Assembly (NCBI GenBank): GCA_024278855.1
Contig: JAJRSJ010000004.1
Coordinates: forward strand, 28,118-92,117
DNA length: 64,000 bases
Origin: Alphaproteobacteria bacterium
GTDB taxonomy: Bacteria; Pseudomonadota; Alphaproteobacteria; Caulobacterales; Maricaulaceae
Direction of reading: 5' to 3'
Positions 37,792 through 46,729 of this stretch are shown in pieces. Each line of letters opens with the position of its first letter. The stretch's first letter is position 1. A program made the position numbers and the translations under genes. The notes beneath the pieces were generated by a model. That model had not been told where the DNA came from. It saw only the letters and a list, made by a program, of their open reading frames with translations, and did not search any database.

Positions 37792-38904
37792 ATCATTCCT
37801 GTGATTATGTCCGGCGGTGCCGGCTCTCGCCTGTGGCCTGCATCACGTAAGTCCCGGCCCAAACAACTGCTTCCCCTGGCCAGCGAATACACCATGATCC
37901 AGGAAACGGCCTTGCGCTTCCAACACCCTAACCAGGCGCAAAAACAAGAACAGACATATACATTCTCCGCGCCGCTTATCGTCTGCAACCAAACCCATGC
38001 CGATGCTATTCGTGAACAACTTTACGCAATTGGCATATCACCGGATACAATTATTACGGAACCTGTTGCCCGCAATACCGCGCCTTGCGCCGTCATGGCC
38101 GCTCTGGCTGTTCAAGCCGACCCGGCCCACAGTCCAGACGCATTGATGTTATTGGTGCCTGCTGACCACCATATAAAAGATGTGCGCGCATTTGAAAGCG
38201 TTATCGAACAAGCCCTACCTGCCGCTAGCTCAGGACATATGGTCACATTCGGCATCACGGTGACAAAACCGGAAACCGGATATGGCTATATCCAAAAGGG
38301 CGAAAAATTGGACGAATTTGCCTATCACGTCGCAGGTTGTAAAGAAAAACCCGATAGCGCTACGGCAAAACGTTATATGGAGGGCGGGCAGTTTTTTTGG
38401 AACGCCGGCATTTTCATGTGCAAGCCGGACAGTTTACTCGCAGAAATGCACAAGCACAGCCCCGAAATATTGCGGGCATGCCAAAAAGCCTTTGATGCCA
38501 GCCCCAAAAACAATGGACAAAAGATCGGACAAACCATTGCCCTTGACGCAGAAACATTCGCATTATGCCCGGCCGATTCTATTGATTACGCCTTGATGGA
38601 GCGCACCACCAAAGCCTGCGTGGTCGAAGCCCATATGGGCTGGAGCGATATCGGGTCTTGGTCAGCGCTTTTGGATTTAACCAAAGAGACGTCCGGCAAT
38701 TCCCTTAAGGGGGATGTCCATATACTCGACACCAAAAACTGTCTGGTGCATTCGGACGGGCCGTTTGTGGCCACCATCGGGATTGACAATCTAGCCGTTG
38801 TTATCCACGACGGGGCCGTCCTCATCGCCAATATGGACAAGATACAAGACGTAAAAGAAATCGTCAACGAACTCACCCGGCGCGGCGATAAAGACAAGCT
38901 TTAA
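37732..38904 (+). CDS. manC: Mannose-1-phosphate guanylyltransferase
   Basis: Makes GDP-mannose from mannose 1-phosphate and GTP for surface polysaccharides and glycosyltransferases. The nucleotidyltransferase domain has VIMSGGAGSRLWPASRKSRPK with the pyrophosphorylase signature, EPVARNTAPC, LMLLVPADHHI, and FFWNAGIFM. WSDIGSWSALLD near the end is typical. There is no C-terminal phosphomannose-isomerase domain, so it is the monofunctional form (390 residues from 37732). The first 20 codons are a tandem repeat with four in-frame ATGs, so the true start is uncertain; ATG at 37777 would suffice for the whole domain. Coupled to the upstream epimerase gene. Confidence 0.94.
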   Translation: MSKPHMSKPHMSKPHMAKTHIIPVIMSGGAGSRLWPASRKSRPKQLLPLASEYTMIQETALRFQHPNQAQKQEQTYTFSAPLIVCNQTHADAIREQLYAIGISPDTIITEPVARNTAPCAVMAALAVQADPAHSPDALMLLVPADHHIKDVRAFESVIEQALPAASSGHMVTFGITVTKPETGYGYIQKGEKLDEFAYHVAGCKEKPDSATAKRYMEGGQFFWNAGIFMCKPDSLLAEMHKHSPEILRACQKAFDASPKNNGQKIGQTIALDAETFALCPADSIDYALMERTTKACVVEAHMGWSDIGSWSALLDLTKETSGNSLKGDVHILDTKNCLVHSDGPFVATIGIDNLAVVIHDGAVLIANMDKIQDVKEIVNELTRRGDKDKL

Positions 38905-38928
38905 CCGACCAATAAAACACGAACGGAT

Positions 38929-39072
38929 TTAGGGCCTATTAAGTTCACCGTTTGTGTCGGTCACTATCTCCTTGGGACGGGCTTTCGTATTACTGAGGCC
39001 CGGCCACAGGGCCAGCAGAACAATCCCGACAAGTACAAGCGCAAATAATGGATAGAAAAACCGATCTTTCAT
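38929..39072 (-). CDS. 47-residue single-pass membrane microprotein
   Basis: A small open frame starting at ATG 39072 with GGGGA about 5 nt upstream. It encodes a basic N-terminus (MKDRFFYP), one strongly hydrophobic helix (LFALVLVGIVLLALWPG, residues 9-25) and a short polar tail (KARPKEIVTDTNGELNRP), stopping at 38929. It begins 20 bp after the stop of the Hsp70-like gene on the same strand. The spacing, ribosome-binding site and membrane-protein composition make it a likely third gene of that operon. No family recognised; expression is inferred. Confidence 0.6.
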   Translation of the reverse strand: MKDRFFYPLFALVLVGIVLLALWPGLSNTKARPKEIVTDTNGELNRP

Positions 39073-39092
39073 AACATCCCCTTACCCATACT

Positions 39093-41030
39093 CTAGACTA
39101 AAAACAACACCGCGCGTTCATCGGCCCGTTGCAAGAACGCTACCCCCAGGGTCTCAACCAATTCCTTTGAAAACTTTTCGGAAGCTTCATCATTCCACGC
39201 CGTAGAAACCGCTTTAATCAAATCAGCCCGCTGTCGCTTGGCCGCTTTGCGCACTCGCCCGTCCGTCAACAAAAGGCGCATAACCCCCGGTATATTGGCC
39301 GCCCGTAGCTTACCCTCCAGAGCTTTTCTGCCAAATAGAAAACTGCCAATCCCGATCACGCCGCCAACCGCAATGCCAATAGGGCTGGTCAGCAATGGAG
39401 CTAGCAAATGCGCTTCGGCCAGCAATACGCCGATCAAAACCACAGATATGGTGGTCCCCACAAGTGCCGTGTCGTTTTCCAAGCTTGTGACCTTGGGCAC
39501 GGCCACACTCAGGCCTTCCAAATGGCGGCTGACATGGGTGCTGTCGTCCAAAGATAAAACCATAGCCGGGAGATTATGGTCACGACAAAGCGGATCAGTG
39601 ATTTGCTCAATGCGGCGCTGCAAGCCTGCGAACCAATCTTCTATGGCCGGGCGCAAGGTTTTTTGAGCTGCATGACTGGACAGCCATTTGGTTATGCGGA
39701 CATTCATAGCCGCTTCCACATCATTGAGGGCTTTGATGTCGCCGCGCCGCCAATCGCGAAATGCCGGAACCACACAGGCGTCGATCAATGCGTCTACCAA
39801 CACCGGCGCCAAAACATCCCCAAGCTTATCACTAGCGGTGCGGGCTTTTTCAAACACAGGCCCGCCCTCGGCCACCAAACCCGCGACGGAAGATTTAAAG
39901 CTGCCGTGTAAATATTCAAACCGGCCTAACCAAGACAAGCCGCGCGCAATGGCAAATTCCGGCTCCGCACCGCGCACCACACGTGCGCCCGGAAACGCTT
40001 TCTCGCAGGCCGGTGCGACCAATGGTAAACGCGACGCGCCGCCAGTTAGCAAAACCGTTTGCGGGTGCCGCCCGCCGAGCCGCTCTACCGCTTCCTTGAC
40101 GGCATAATCAAATGTGTCGGGCCAGGAAAATCCGTTCAAAGCTTTGATCTTGGCTTTGAGAATCGCCGCCGCGTCTTCTTTGTCCACACGGATTTCAAAC
40201 AATACCCCGCCTGCGATTGGCAGACGGCGGATAATATCCACCGCCGGGCTTTCTCTGTTGTCGGCACCCTTTTCGGCGCCGTTAAAATATTGTTCCTTGG
40301 CCAAGCGGCACCAATATTCCAAAATCGGTCTGTACCAAGGATATTTGGCAATAAGCTTTTCAATTTTGCTGCGCTCAACCTGCCGCGCCAAATTACGCTC
40401 CAATATTAACGTATCCAGCAAACCGGAACCCAAAATATTATGCCCGACATCCTCAGCTTCCAGATCATAGCAATAGGTAAAATCCGTCGTTGAAGACCCA
40501 ATATCCACAATAAGTACGCTGGAGCGGGCCGCCTCCAAGGATAAATATCCCTGCTCCAATGCCGTCATCAACGCTGCCCGGCTTTCCGGTACGATGCGCA
40601 CGGTTTTGAGCCCGGATTTTTGCATTAATTCGCCGTAAATACCCCGGTCGTCCTGCGTCCAGCCGGACGGGCACCCAACAATAAAACGACTGGTTGTCAA
40701 ACTGTCTATTTTTTTATCCGCCGCCAAGTCATCAAATAAAACCTGCGTAAACAGGCGCGTCGGTATTTCCGTGGCGGTGTCGTTTAAATCCCGGCTCTTA
40801 AATTTGACCCATATCTCGTTTTTACCTTTTCCTAATGCCGCCAAGTTCACAGCTTGTGCGCCAATGCGCACACCGGATTTATTGCGGGCCACGGCAGTGA
40901 CAAAGCTCTTCTCGCCGCTATGTTCCAAAATTTCCGGCTCCCGCGAAGAGCCGCTAAAGCTACGCGCCACCGCCATTTCGCCGTGGCCAAGATCATAGCC
41001 GATAAATTCTATTTGCTTTTTCCCGCCCAT
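39093..41030 (-). CDS. Divergent membrane-associated Hsp70-family protein
   Basis: An actin/Hsp70-fold ATPase of 645 residues. Residue numbers are from the ATG at 41030. ATPase landmarks are present but non-canonical: phosphate-1 FIGYDLGHGE (about 9-18), phosphate-2 VLIVDIGSSTTDFTY (172-186) and the adenosine motif LLTGGASRLP (327-336). The C-terminal half is not a DnaK substrate-binding domain. It is helical and contains a transmembrane hairpin (about 524-567: VGTTISVVLIGVLLAE, then a turn, then GIAVGGVIGIGSFLFG), followed by a basic region. Its start lies 3 bp after the stop of the GrpE-like gene. Probably a membrane-anchored chaperone or assembly factor; its client is unknown. Confidence 0.85.
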   Translation of the reverse strand: MGGKKQIEFIGYDLGHGEMAVARSFSGSSREPEILEHSGEKSFVTAVARNKSGVRIGAQAVNLAALGKGKNEIWVKFKSRDLNDTATEIPTRLFTQVLFDDLAADKKIDSLTTSRFIVGCPSGWTQDDRGIYGELMQKSGLKTVRIVPESRAALMTALEQGYLSLEAARSSVLIVDIGSSTTDFTYCYDLEAEDVGHNILGSGLLDTLILERNLARQVERSKIEKLIAKYPWYRPILEYWCRLAKEQYFNGAEKGADNRESPAVDIIRRLPIAGGVLFEIRVDKEDAAAILKAKIKALNGFSWPDTFDYAVKEAVERLGGRHPQTVLLTGGASRLPLVAPACEKAFPGARVVRGAEPEFAIARGLSWLGRFEYLHGSFKSSVAGLVAEGGPVFEKARTASDKLGDVLAPVLVDALIDACVVPAFRDWRRGDIKALNDVEAAMNVRITKWLSSHAAQKTLRPAIEDWFAGLQRRIEQITDPLCRDHNLPAMVLSLDDSTHVSRHLEGLSVAVPKVTSLENDTALVGTTISVVLIGVLLAEAHLLAPLLTSPIGIAVGGVIGIGSFLFGRKALEGKLRAANIPGVMRLLLTDGRVRKAAKRQRADLIKAVSTAWNDEASEKFSKELVETLGVAFLQRADERAVLFLV

Positions 41031-41032
41031 GC

Positions 41033-41935
41033 TCAGGATTTCCAAACCGTACCGCGCCTAAGCACTTGATCGCCAATCAACAAAGCCGGTGCCGCTTGTT
41101 TCGTCTTGCCGTCCTCCAAATCGAGCGCCGGTAAAATGTCAAATAATTTAGCGGTTTTTCGGCTGTAATTGACGATCTCTATACCGTCTGCGTTTAAGAT
41201 CGTGGTCAGTTCACTCGAAATCAGCTTCATGGCAAATTCCCGGTCGCCTGCCCTATGTGCTTCAAGCAGGCTTTGCACCAAAGATGTCAAACGCCCATCG
41301 TCCGTCCAAAGTTTTTCCGTGACCGGTTCAGCCAACCGCAACAAGACATGATCCGCCGTGCGCAAGGCTTCGGACAAAGCATCCACATAACCCGCCGCCT
41401 CAACCGACACATGGGCATCAGCCATAAACCTGTTTCCGTCAGGCGCTTCCAATAATTTTTGCTTGCCGCGCCCAAATAAGGCGATTTTTCTGGCAATAAA
41501 ACCTTTCCAGTCTTTGGGGTCAAAAAACCTAAGCCCGGCCAAAACCGCCCCGGCCATCACGCTCAATGTAGAGCCTTGTAGCAATCCGGCCAGTACAAAA
41601 AAACCGGCAGCCCCGTAAAACAAGGTGCTGCCAGCAATCACCCGCGCCGAAGTGCGCGGCACTTCGCGCCAAACAATATCGGCGGTGGTGCCTCTGTCCA
41701 AAACCCCGGCTCCGGATTTGACCATCTCCAACAACCATAGCCCGGCTTTTTGGATATGCATATCGTCCGTGGACGCCGCGAAAATATCACCCGTGCGGTC
41801 TAGGGCGCGGCGGGCTTCGGACACCGCCCGCTCCGACGATAAATCCTCGCTTGCAATCAAAGCCCGCAAATCCTCGCGCTCATTTTCAAACACCCTAGCC
41901 AAGGACGGGATGGTGGCTGGGAGGTTATCGGTCAT
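41033..41935 (-). CDS. GrpE-like membrane protein, partner of the Hsp70-family protein
   Basis: A 300-residue protein. The N-terminus is helical and charged (residues 10-75). A hydrophobic hairpin follows at about 97-136 (ARVIAGSTLFYGAAGFFVLA and STLSVMAGAVLAGL). Residues 250-300 resemble the C-terminal beta domain of GrpE: GIEIVNYSRKTAKLFDILPA, then ALLIGDQVLRRGTVWKS, where GrpE has YRLGDRVLRPAMV. GrpE exchanges nucleotide on DnaK, so pairing with an Hsp70-like gene in the same operon fits. The likeness is short and was judged by eye. Starts 3 bp after ispG ends; ispG may therefore share its transcript. Confidence 0.75.
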   Translation of the reverse strand: MTDNLPATIPSLARVFENEREDLRALIASEDLSSERAVSEARRALDRTGDIFAASTDDMHIQKAGLWLLEMVKSGAGVLDRGTTADIVWREVPRTSARVIAGSTLFYGAAGFFVLAGLLQGSTLSVMAGAVLAGLRFFDPKDWKGFIARKIALFGRGKQKLLEAPDGNRFMADAHVSVEAAGYVDALSEALRTADHVLLRLAEPVTEKLWTDDGRLTSLVQSLLEAHRAGDREFAMKLISSELTTILNADGIEIVNYSRKTAKLFDILPALDLEDGKTKQAAPALLIGDQVLRRGTVWKS

Positions 41936-41937
41936 GA

Positions 41938-43065
41938 TTATTCCCCATCACCGCGCTCAGTTTCTAACAGCGCCGCCCGTGCTTCGACACTGGTCACAAT
42001 ATCGTCTATCATGTCGTTATTACTGGTTTTTCCAGTACGCGCCCCCGCCGCGTACATCATACCGTATCCGGCGGAACCGCCGGTAAATCCAATGTCCGTA
42101 TAGGCCGCCTCGCCCGGCCCGTTAACAACGCAGCCAATGATAGACAGCGTAATCGGCTCGGTAATATGGGCCAATTTTTGCTCTAATATTTCCACAGTCG
42201 AAATCACGTCAAAACCTTGACGCGCACAGCTAGGACACGAAATAATATTGATGCCGCGTGTGCGCAAATTTAGAGATTTAAGAATATCATACCCGGTTTT
42301 TATCTCCTCTACAGGATCGGCGGACAAAGACACGCGAATTGTATCGCCGATACCGGCCCACAGCAGATTGCCCATACCAATAGCGGATTTTATCCCGCCC
42401 ATGCGCAGGCCGCCCGCTTCGGTCACGCCCAAATGCAAGGGACAATCAATAGCCTCGGCCAGGCTTTGATAAGCGGCCACGGTCAAAAACACATCCGAGG
42501 CCTTCACCGATATTTTAAACTCGTGAAAATCTTCGTCCTGCAACATGCGGGCGTGCATAAGAGCGCTTTCCACCATAGCTTCAGGACACGGCTCTGCGTA
42601 TTTCTCCAACAGCTCTTTTTCCCGCGACCCTGCATTGACCCCTATACGGATGGAGCAGCCGTTATCACGTGCCGCCTTGACCACTTCGCGTACCCGGTTT
42701 TTACCGCCGATATTGCCCGGGTTTATCCGCAAGCAAGCGGCGCCATTTTTGGCCGCTTCAATGGCACGCTTATAATGAAAATGAATATCGGCAACGATCG
42801 GTACATCCACAGCCTTGGTGATTTTTGCCAAAGCCAATGAGCTTTCCGGGTCAGGACACGACACCCGCACAATATCCGCGCCCGCCTCTTCCAATGCTTT
42901 AACTTGGCCAATGGTCGCCTCCACATCAGTGGTCAAAGTATTGGTCATGGACTGCACGCTGATCGGTGCATCGCCGCCGACTGGCACATTACCCACCATA
43001 ATTTGACGTGACGGGCGGCGGACAATTTGCCGCCAAGGTCTTATGTGATCGTAAGATGAACTCAT
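41938..43065 (-). CDS. ispG: (E)-4-hydroxy-3-methylbut-2-enyl-diphosphate synthase
   Basis: A [4Fe-4S] enzyme converting MEcPP to HMBPP in the MEP isoprenoid pathway. TIM-barrel N-terminal domain with [17 protein letters not shown] start ([17 protein letters not shown]), [12 protein letters not shown], and RINPGNIGG. The C-terminal iron-sulfur domain has [11 protein letters not shown] and [11 protein letters not shown] with three cysteines plus the conserved glutamate. 375 residues, normal for the shorter bacterial form. It precedes the GrpE-like gene by 2 bp and follows the RodZ-like gene by 38 bp. Confidence 0.97.
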   Translation of the reverse strand: MSSSYDHIRPWRQIVRRPSRQIMVGNVPVGGDAPISVQSMTNTLTTDVEATIGQVKALEEAGADIVRVSCPDPESSLALAKITKAVDVPIVADIHFHYKRAIEAAKNGAACLRINPGNIGGKNRVREVVKAARDNGCSIRIGVNAGSREKELLEKYAEPCPEAMVESALMHARMLQDEDFHEFKISVKASDVFLTVAAYQSLAEAIDCPLHLGVTEAGGLRMGGIKSAIGMGNLLWAGIGDTIRVSLSADPVEEIKTGYDILKSLNLRTRGINIISCPSCARQGFDVISTVEILEQKLAHITEPITLSIIGCVVNGPGEAAYTDIGFTGGSAGYGMMYAAGARTGKTSNNDMIDDIVTSVEARAALLETERGDGE

Positions 43066-43103
43066 TTTACCAGTTTAGGGGAGAGAAGAAAGCTTTGAAA
43101 GCC

Positions 43104-43856
43104 CTATTGTTGGCCGACTTCAGCCAAGGGAATGTTTTTGGCCAAATAACCTTGCTGTCCAATAGGGCCGAGGCGTTTCCCGCCAATGTATAACTCTATG
43201 GCACCTGCATCCCTTAGGGATAATATGGGCAAGTTTTTGCGGCTGGTCTCAAATATTTCGCCGGGCACCATAATGCGCGAAATCAGCACCCGACCGCTCC
43301 CATCTTTGACCTCAACCCAACTTGGGCCAACCGCTTTTAGGGCAATCATATCGGTATCGCCTGTGCCGGGCTGCACCGGCTCAAACCCCCAATTTTCGGT
43401 TTGTGTAACCGGAATAAGCGCCGGGGCGTCTGATCTGGCGTCCGTTTTCATACCGTACCATGTGACAACAACCAAAGCACAGGCTAGCACGGTGCCGATC
43501 GCCAAACTGCCGCGCGGCAGACGGATATTGCTTTTGGGCATAAAATGAGGCTCACCGACAATTTCCAAAGCCTGTGAAGCCGTTATATCGGTTTTAAATT
43601 GGGTAATGGCGGTTTGCTCATTTAAACCCAAAAAGCGGGCATAGGTCCGAACATAACCAAGGGCATAACCAAGGCTAGGCAAAACCTCTTTGTCCAACCG
43701 CTCAATCGCGTCAAGATAGCTTTGTTGAATACGCAATTTTTCGGCAGTGTCTTTCAAAGACAAGCCAGCCGCAATGCGGGCCGCACCTAGTCTGGCACCC
43801 ATATGTGTTGGTTCATGACCAACAGTGTTGGTATTGGTTGTTATTGACACACTCAT
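43104..43856 (-). CDS. RodZ-like helix-turn-helix membrane protein
   Basis: A bitopic protein with an N-terminal cytoplasmic helix-turn-helix (GARLGAARIAAGLSLKDTAE, then LRIQQSYLDAIERLD), a single transmembrane helix (about residues 123-140, SLAIGTVLACALVVVTWYG) and a periplasmic beta-rich DUF4115-like domain (SWVEVKDGSGRVLISRIMVPGE). This is the architecture of RodZ, which links MreB to cell-wall synthesis. The start is uncertain: ATG 43856 is taken (250 residues), while ATG 43802 at the helix-turn-helix is possible. Neighbouring ispG is the usual alphaproteobacterial partner. Confidence 0.88.
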   Translation of the reverse strand: MSVSITTNTNTVGHEPTHMGARLGAARIAAGLSLKDTAEKLRIQQSYLDAIERLDKEVLPSLGYALGYVRTYARFLGLNEQTAITQFKTDITASQALEIVGEPHFMPKSNIRLPRGSLAIGTVLACALVVVTWYGMKTDARSDAPALIPVTQTENWGFEPVQPGTGDTDMIALKAVGPSWVEVKDGSGRVLISRIMVPGEIFETSRKNLPILSLRDAGAIELYIGGKRLGPIGQQGYLAKNIPLAEVGQQ

Positions 43857-43879
43857 TCCCCGTATTGTCAGCAGGCATT

Positions 43880-43959
43880 CACCAAAAGACCCAGTGTTAC
43901 CCAAAAGACAAAGACTTTATCCGAAAGACAAAGGCTTTGCCCAAAAGACAAAGACCGGG
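43880..43959. repeat. Imperfect ~20-bp tandem repeats upstream of the RodZ-like gene
   Basis: Four imperfect copies of a CCAAAAGACAAAGACT-like unit (starts near 43880, 43900, 43921 and 43940; 19-21 bp each). They lie in the divergent gap (43857-44086) between the RodZ-like gene and dsbB. The same gap also holds AAGGG-TTTTC-CCCTT followed by TTATTTTT (43988-44010), a weak terminator- or attenuator-like signal on the plus strand. Confidence 0.8.
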
Positions 43960-44086
43960 ACGTGTATCATGACTGATTCGTTTTTCCAAGGGTTTTCCCC
44001 TTTTATTTTTACATTTGCCGTGCAACACTCCACACAAGCGTATCTTTGAGATACCCCACAAGATATTTCAAGGAGATGTATTGACC

Positions 44087-44596
44087 ATGATCTTGCATTA
44101 TTTTACAGCCCGCAATTGGCCCATATTTGCCCTATTGCTCTCCTTGTCACTTTGGCTCGGCGCACTTGCATTTGAGCATATTGGCGGGCTCGCCCCGTGC
44201 CAAATGTGTTATTGGCAACGCCACGCCCACAAAGCAGTGATTGTCGTTGCGGTCATTGCCTTACTGGTGCGCCAAAAAACCACGGACTTAAGATGGGAGA
44301 ACAGGTTTCTTGCTCTGATCGGTCTGGCATTTTTAATCAGCTTTGGCTTGGCGTTCTGGCATGTGGGGGTCGAGTTTAAATGGTGGGAAGGCCCCAAAAC
44401 TTGTATGGTCGGCGCTGGTTCCAGCTCTATCAATGCGGCGGATATTTTGGACGCTTTTAATAGTCCCGTAAAAATGCCCGCCTGTTCCGAAGCGCCGTGG
44501 CATTTGTTTAAAATATCCATGGCCGGGTATAATGCAATATTTTCGGGACTGGCAGCATTGATCAGTTTCGTCTTTGCCTTTAAAGCAAGAGCATGA
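44087..44596 (+). CDS. dsbB: Disulfide bond formation protein B
   Basis: A four-helix inner-membrane protein that reoxidises DsbA and passes electrons to quinone. The first periplasmic loop has the redox pair in APCQMCYWQRHAH. The second loop carries a further pair, C in GPKTCMVG and C in KMPACSEAPW. 169 residues from ATG 44087; TTG at 44081 is better spaced from AAGGAG (44070-44075) and may be the actual start. It overlaps coq7 by 4 bp. The partner DsbA is not in the window. Confidence 0.92.
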   Translation: MILHYFTARNWPIFALLLSLSLWLGALAFEHIGGLAPCQMCYWQRHAHKAVIVVAVIALLVRQKTTDLRWENRFLALIGLAFLISFGLAFWHVGVEFKWWEGPKTCMVGAGSSSINAADILDAFNSPVKMPACSEAPWHLFKISMAGYNAIFSGLAALISFVFAFKARA

Positions 44597-45168
44597 CCAG
44601 TTTTGTAAAACGTCCCACAAGACCCGGCGGCACACCAAATCCGTCCGCGACCCCGCGCATCAAAGAGATGCTACGGGTTGACCATGCGGGCGAATATGCG
44701 GCCGTGGCGATTTATGATGCTCAAGCCAAGGTGTTTGGGCGGTCACCAAAAACAAAACAAATTGCCAAACAACTGCTCCATATGCGCGACGAGGAACAAG
44801 AACATCTGGACGCATTTGACGATCTTTTGCGGGCCAATAATACAAGGCCAACCGCGCTTATCAGTGTTTGGAAACTGGCTAGCACCGGACTTGGAACCGT
44901 TACCGCCTTGATGGGCGAAAAGGCGGCTCACGCCTGCACTGAAGCGGTAGAAAACGTCATCGAGCAACATTATGCGGTTCAGATCGAAGAAACCAAAGAC
45001 AGCCATCCTGAGCTTTGCGCCACGTTCACAAAGTTCCGCGAAGACGAGCTGCGCCACCGCGATACGGCCATAGCCCACGGTGCCAAACAAGCCCCCGCCT
45101 ATCCATTGCTAACAAAAATGATCACAGCCGGATGCAAGACGGCGATTAAACTCAGCGAAAAGATTTAG
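44593..45168 (+). CDS. coq7: Demethoxyubiquinone hydroxylase
   Basis: Di-iron monooxygenase adding the last hydroxyl in ubiquinone synthesis. The ligands are visible: RVDHAGEYAAVAIY, RDEEQEHLDAF with the EExxH motif, TEAVENVIEQHY, and FREDELRHRDTA with the second ExxH. 191 residues, like other alphaproteobacterial COQ7 proteins. The ATGA overlap with dsbB couples quinone synthesis with a quinone-dependent oxidase gene. A repeat element follows the stop. Confidence 0.95.
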   Translation: MTSFVKRPTRPGGTPNPSATPRIKEMLRVDHAGEYAAVAIYDAQAKVFGRSPKTKQIAKQLLHMRDEEQEHLDAFDDLLRANNTRPTALISVWKLASTGLGTVTALMGEKAAHACTEAVENVIEQHYAVQIEETKDSHPELCATFTKFREDELRHRDTAIAHGAKQAPAYPLLTKMITAGCKTAIKLSEKI

Positions 45169-45241
45169 GCGGCACGCCTTTCTTTTGCTTACATGATTAC
45201 ATGGCGAGTACCCGAAATTTTATATATTTCCCTCAAGCCCG

Positions 45242-45447
45242 TTACCCCTCACCTTGTTCCTCTCCCCCTTCTCGCATGAAAAACGGGGAGAGGAGACGGT
45301 GTCTTGGCCGTTTTATTGTGTTAAAAGTTCAAAGGTTTCCACTCTTTTTGGCAGGTGTCTCAGTATTCTCTGAAAGCTTTATTCAAATCACAAAACAAAC
45401 GAACGTGGTCTCCTCTCCTTTTGGGAGAGGAACAAGGTGAGGGGTAA
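45242..45447. repeat. Paired-hairpin inverted repeat element, copy 2
   Basis: Outer arms 45242-45266 and 45423-45447 are perfect 25-bp inverted repeats beginning TTACCCCTCACC. Each arm continues into its own hairpin (CTCTCCC...GGGAGAG, with loops of different sequence) and then AGGAGA-like bases. The core differs from copy 1 at 20363-20528 but shares an AT-rich pattern. It fills the convergent gap (45169-45490) between coq7 and the CCA/poly(A) polymerase gene, where nothing else was seen. Confidence 0.85.
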
Positions 45448-45490
45448 TGCTGTTAGCGGGTATCCCGCGTCCTAAATATCCACATGACGT

Positions 45491-46729
45491 CTAAAGCCCG
45501 TCCAAATTTCTAAACAGCATTTTTGCGGCGGTTAGTAATTGTGGTTTTTGTACGTTAAACCCTGACTTTATCCATAGAGCTTCCAAAGCCCGCATGGCTT
45601 TGCCCAGAGCAGGCCCGTGGGGGATGCCGAGCTCTATGAGGTCTTTGCCCGCGACGGGAAAATCCGGCTTTTGCCAATTTTTAGCCTGAAGATAGACGTG
45701 CCACCACCTATTCATATCCGCCCCAGCTCCTGCGGCCCGCAAAATCGCCCTGTCCATAGCCACCTGACGCCCGGCGGTGTAAAATGCAATTTCGCTTTCT
45801 TTCTTGGGCATGTCCGGGGTTAATTTAGTTTGGTCCCCGGCCCAAGCCATCAGGCGGGCTTTTTCCTTGTTGGACATTTTCAGGCGTTTGCACAACCGCG
45901 CCGTAGCTAGCTCGTCGCGCCCTGACATGACCATTAGGCGTAAATACGGGTCTGGCTCCAGACTTTTTATGGCTTCCAATTCACACAAGTATTGCAAACC
46001 CTCTGCATTACTGGCCTCAGGCAAAAGTGTTTCCAAAACACCGCCGACCAACATGACATTTACTGTGCGAAACGGGTAAGGGGCTGACAATAATTTCTTG
46101 ATCTCGGACCAAATCCGTTCCGCCGACAAGGTTTTTAAACCGCTTTGTAAGTCACGACAGGCCGCTAGCCCGCCCTTGTCCATGATCCGGTCATGACCAT
46201 ACCAAGCCGTAAAGCGGAAAAACCGCAATATGCGCAAATAATCTTCTTCTATACGGGTGCGGGCATCTCCAACAAACCGGATTTTGCGGGCTTTAATATC
46301 CGCAATCCCTTGTCCAGTTGGATCATAAACCTGCCCGGCCAAATCCGCATACAGGGCGTTCATCGTAAAATCCCGGCGCTGGGCGTCCTCGTTCCAGTCT
46401 TTGGTAAATGCGACCGTAGCCCGGCGTCCGTCCGTGCTGACATCTTTGCGCAGTGTGGTGATTTCGAACACCGTGCTTGCGCAAACCACCGTCAAAGTTC
46501 CGTGGGCAATCCCGGTTTCGTGGACGGCAAAACCGGCTTGTTTTAAACGCTTGGCCACTTCGGCAGGCTCTAACGTGGTGGCAATATCCAGATCAGCCAC
46601 AGGCGCGCCGAGCAAAGCATTGCGCACACAGCCCCCGACAAAGCGCGCACTGTCTTTCGGCAGTGCCGCAAACAATTTGCGTGTGGGCGCGGCATCTAGC
46701 CACGGGTTTTTATCAGCGTCTAATTTCAC
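45491..46729 (-). CDS. CCA tRNA nucleotidyltransferase / poly(A) polymerase family
   Basis: Adds CCA (or A) residues to RNA 3' ends. The class II nucleotidyltransferase head has FVGGCVRNALLG and ADLDIATTLEP with the two catalytic aspartates, followed by ITTLRKDVSTDGRRATVAFT, RDFTMNALYADL and RIEEDYLRILRFFRFTAWYG. The alpha-helical C-terminal part is about 200 residues. 412 residues in total. It overlaps the NUDIX gene by 4 bp (ATGA). Whether it makes CCA or poly(A) cannot be decided from these motifs; it is the usual alphaproteobacterial form beside a NUDIX gene and DUF1285. Confidence 0.92.
   Translation of the reverse strand: MKLDADKNPWLDAAPTRKLFAALPKDSARFVGGCVRNALLGAPVADLDIATTLEPAEVAKRLKQAGFAVHETGIAHGTLTVVCASTVFEITTLRKDVSTDGRRATVAFTKDWNEDAQRRDFTMNALYADLAGQVYDPTGQGIADIKARKIRFVGDARTRIEEDYLRILRFFRFTAWYGHDRIMDKGGLAACRDLQSGLKTLSAERIWSEIKKLLSAPYPFRTVNVMLVGGVLETLLPEASNAEGLQYLCELEAIKSLEPDPYLRLMVMSGRDELATARLCKRLKMSNKEKARLMAWAGDQTKLTPDMPKKESEIAFYTAGRQVAMDRAILRAAGAGADMNRWWHVYLQAKNWQKPDFPVAGKDLIELGIPHGPALGKAMRALEALWIKSGFNVQKPQLLTAAKMLFRNLDGL

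Noticed and set aside
43825..44049. 74-codon frame on the plus strand ahead of dsbB
   Set aside because: It consists mostly of the imperfect repeats, has no ribosome-binding site and no family-like sequence.
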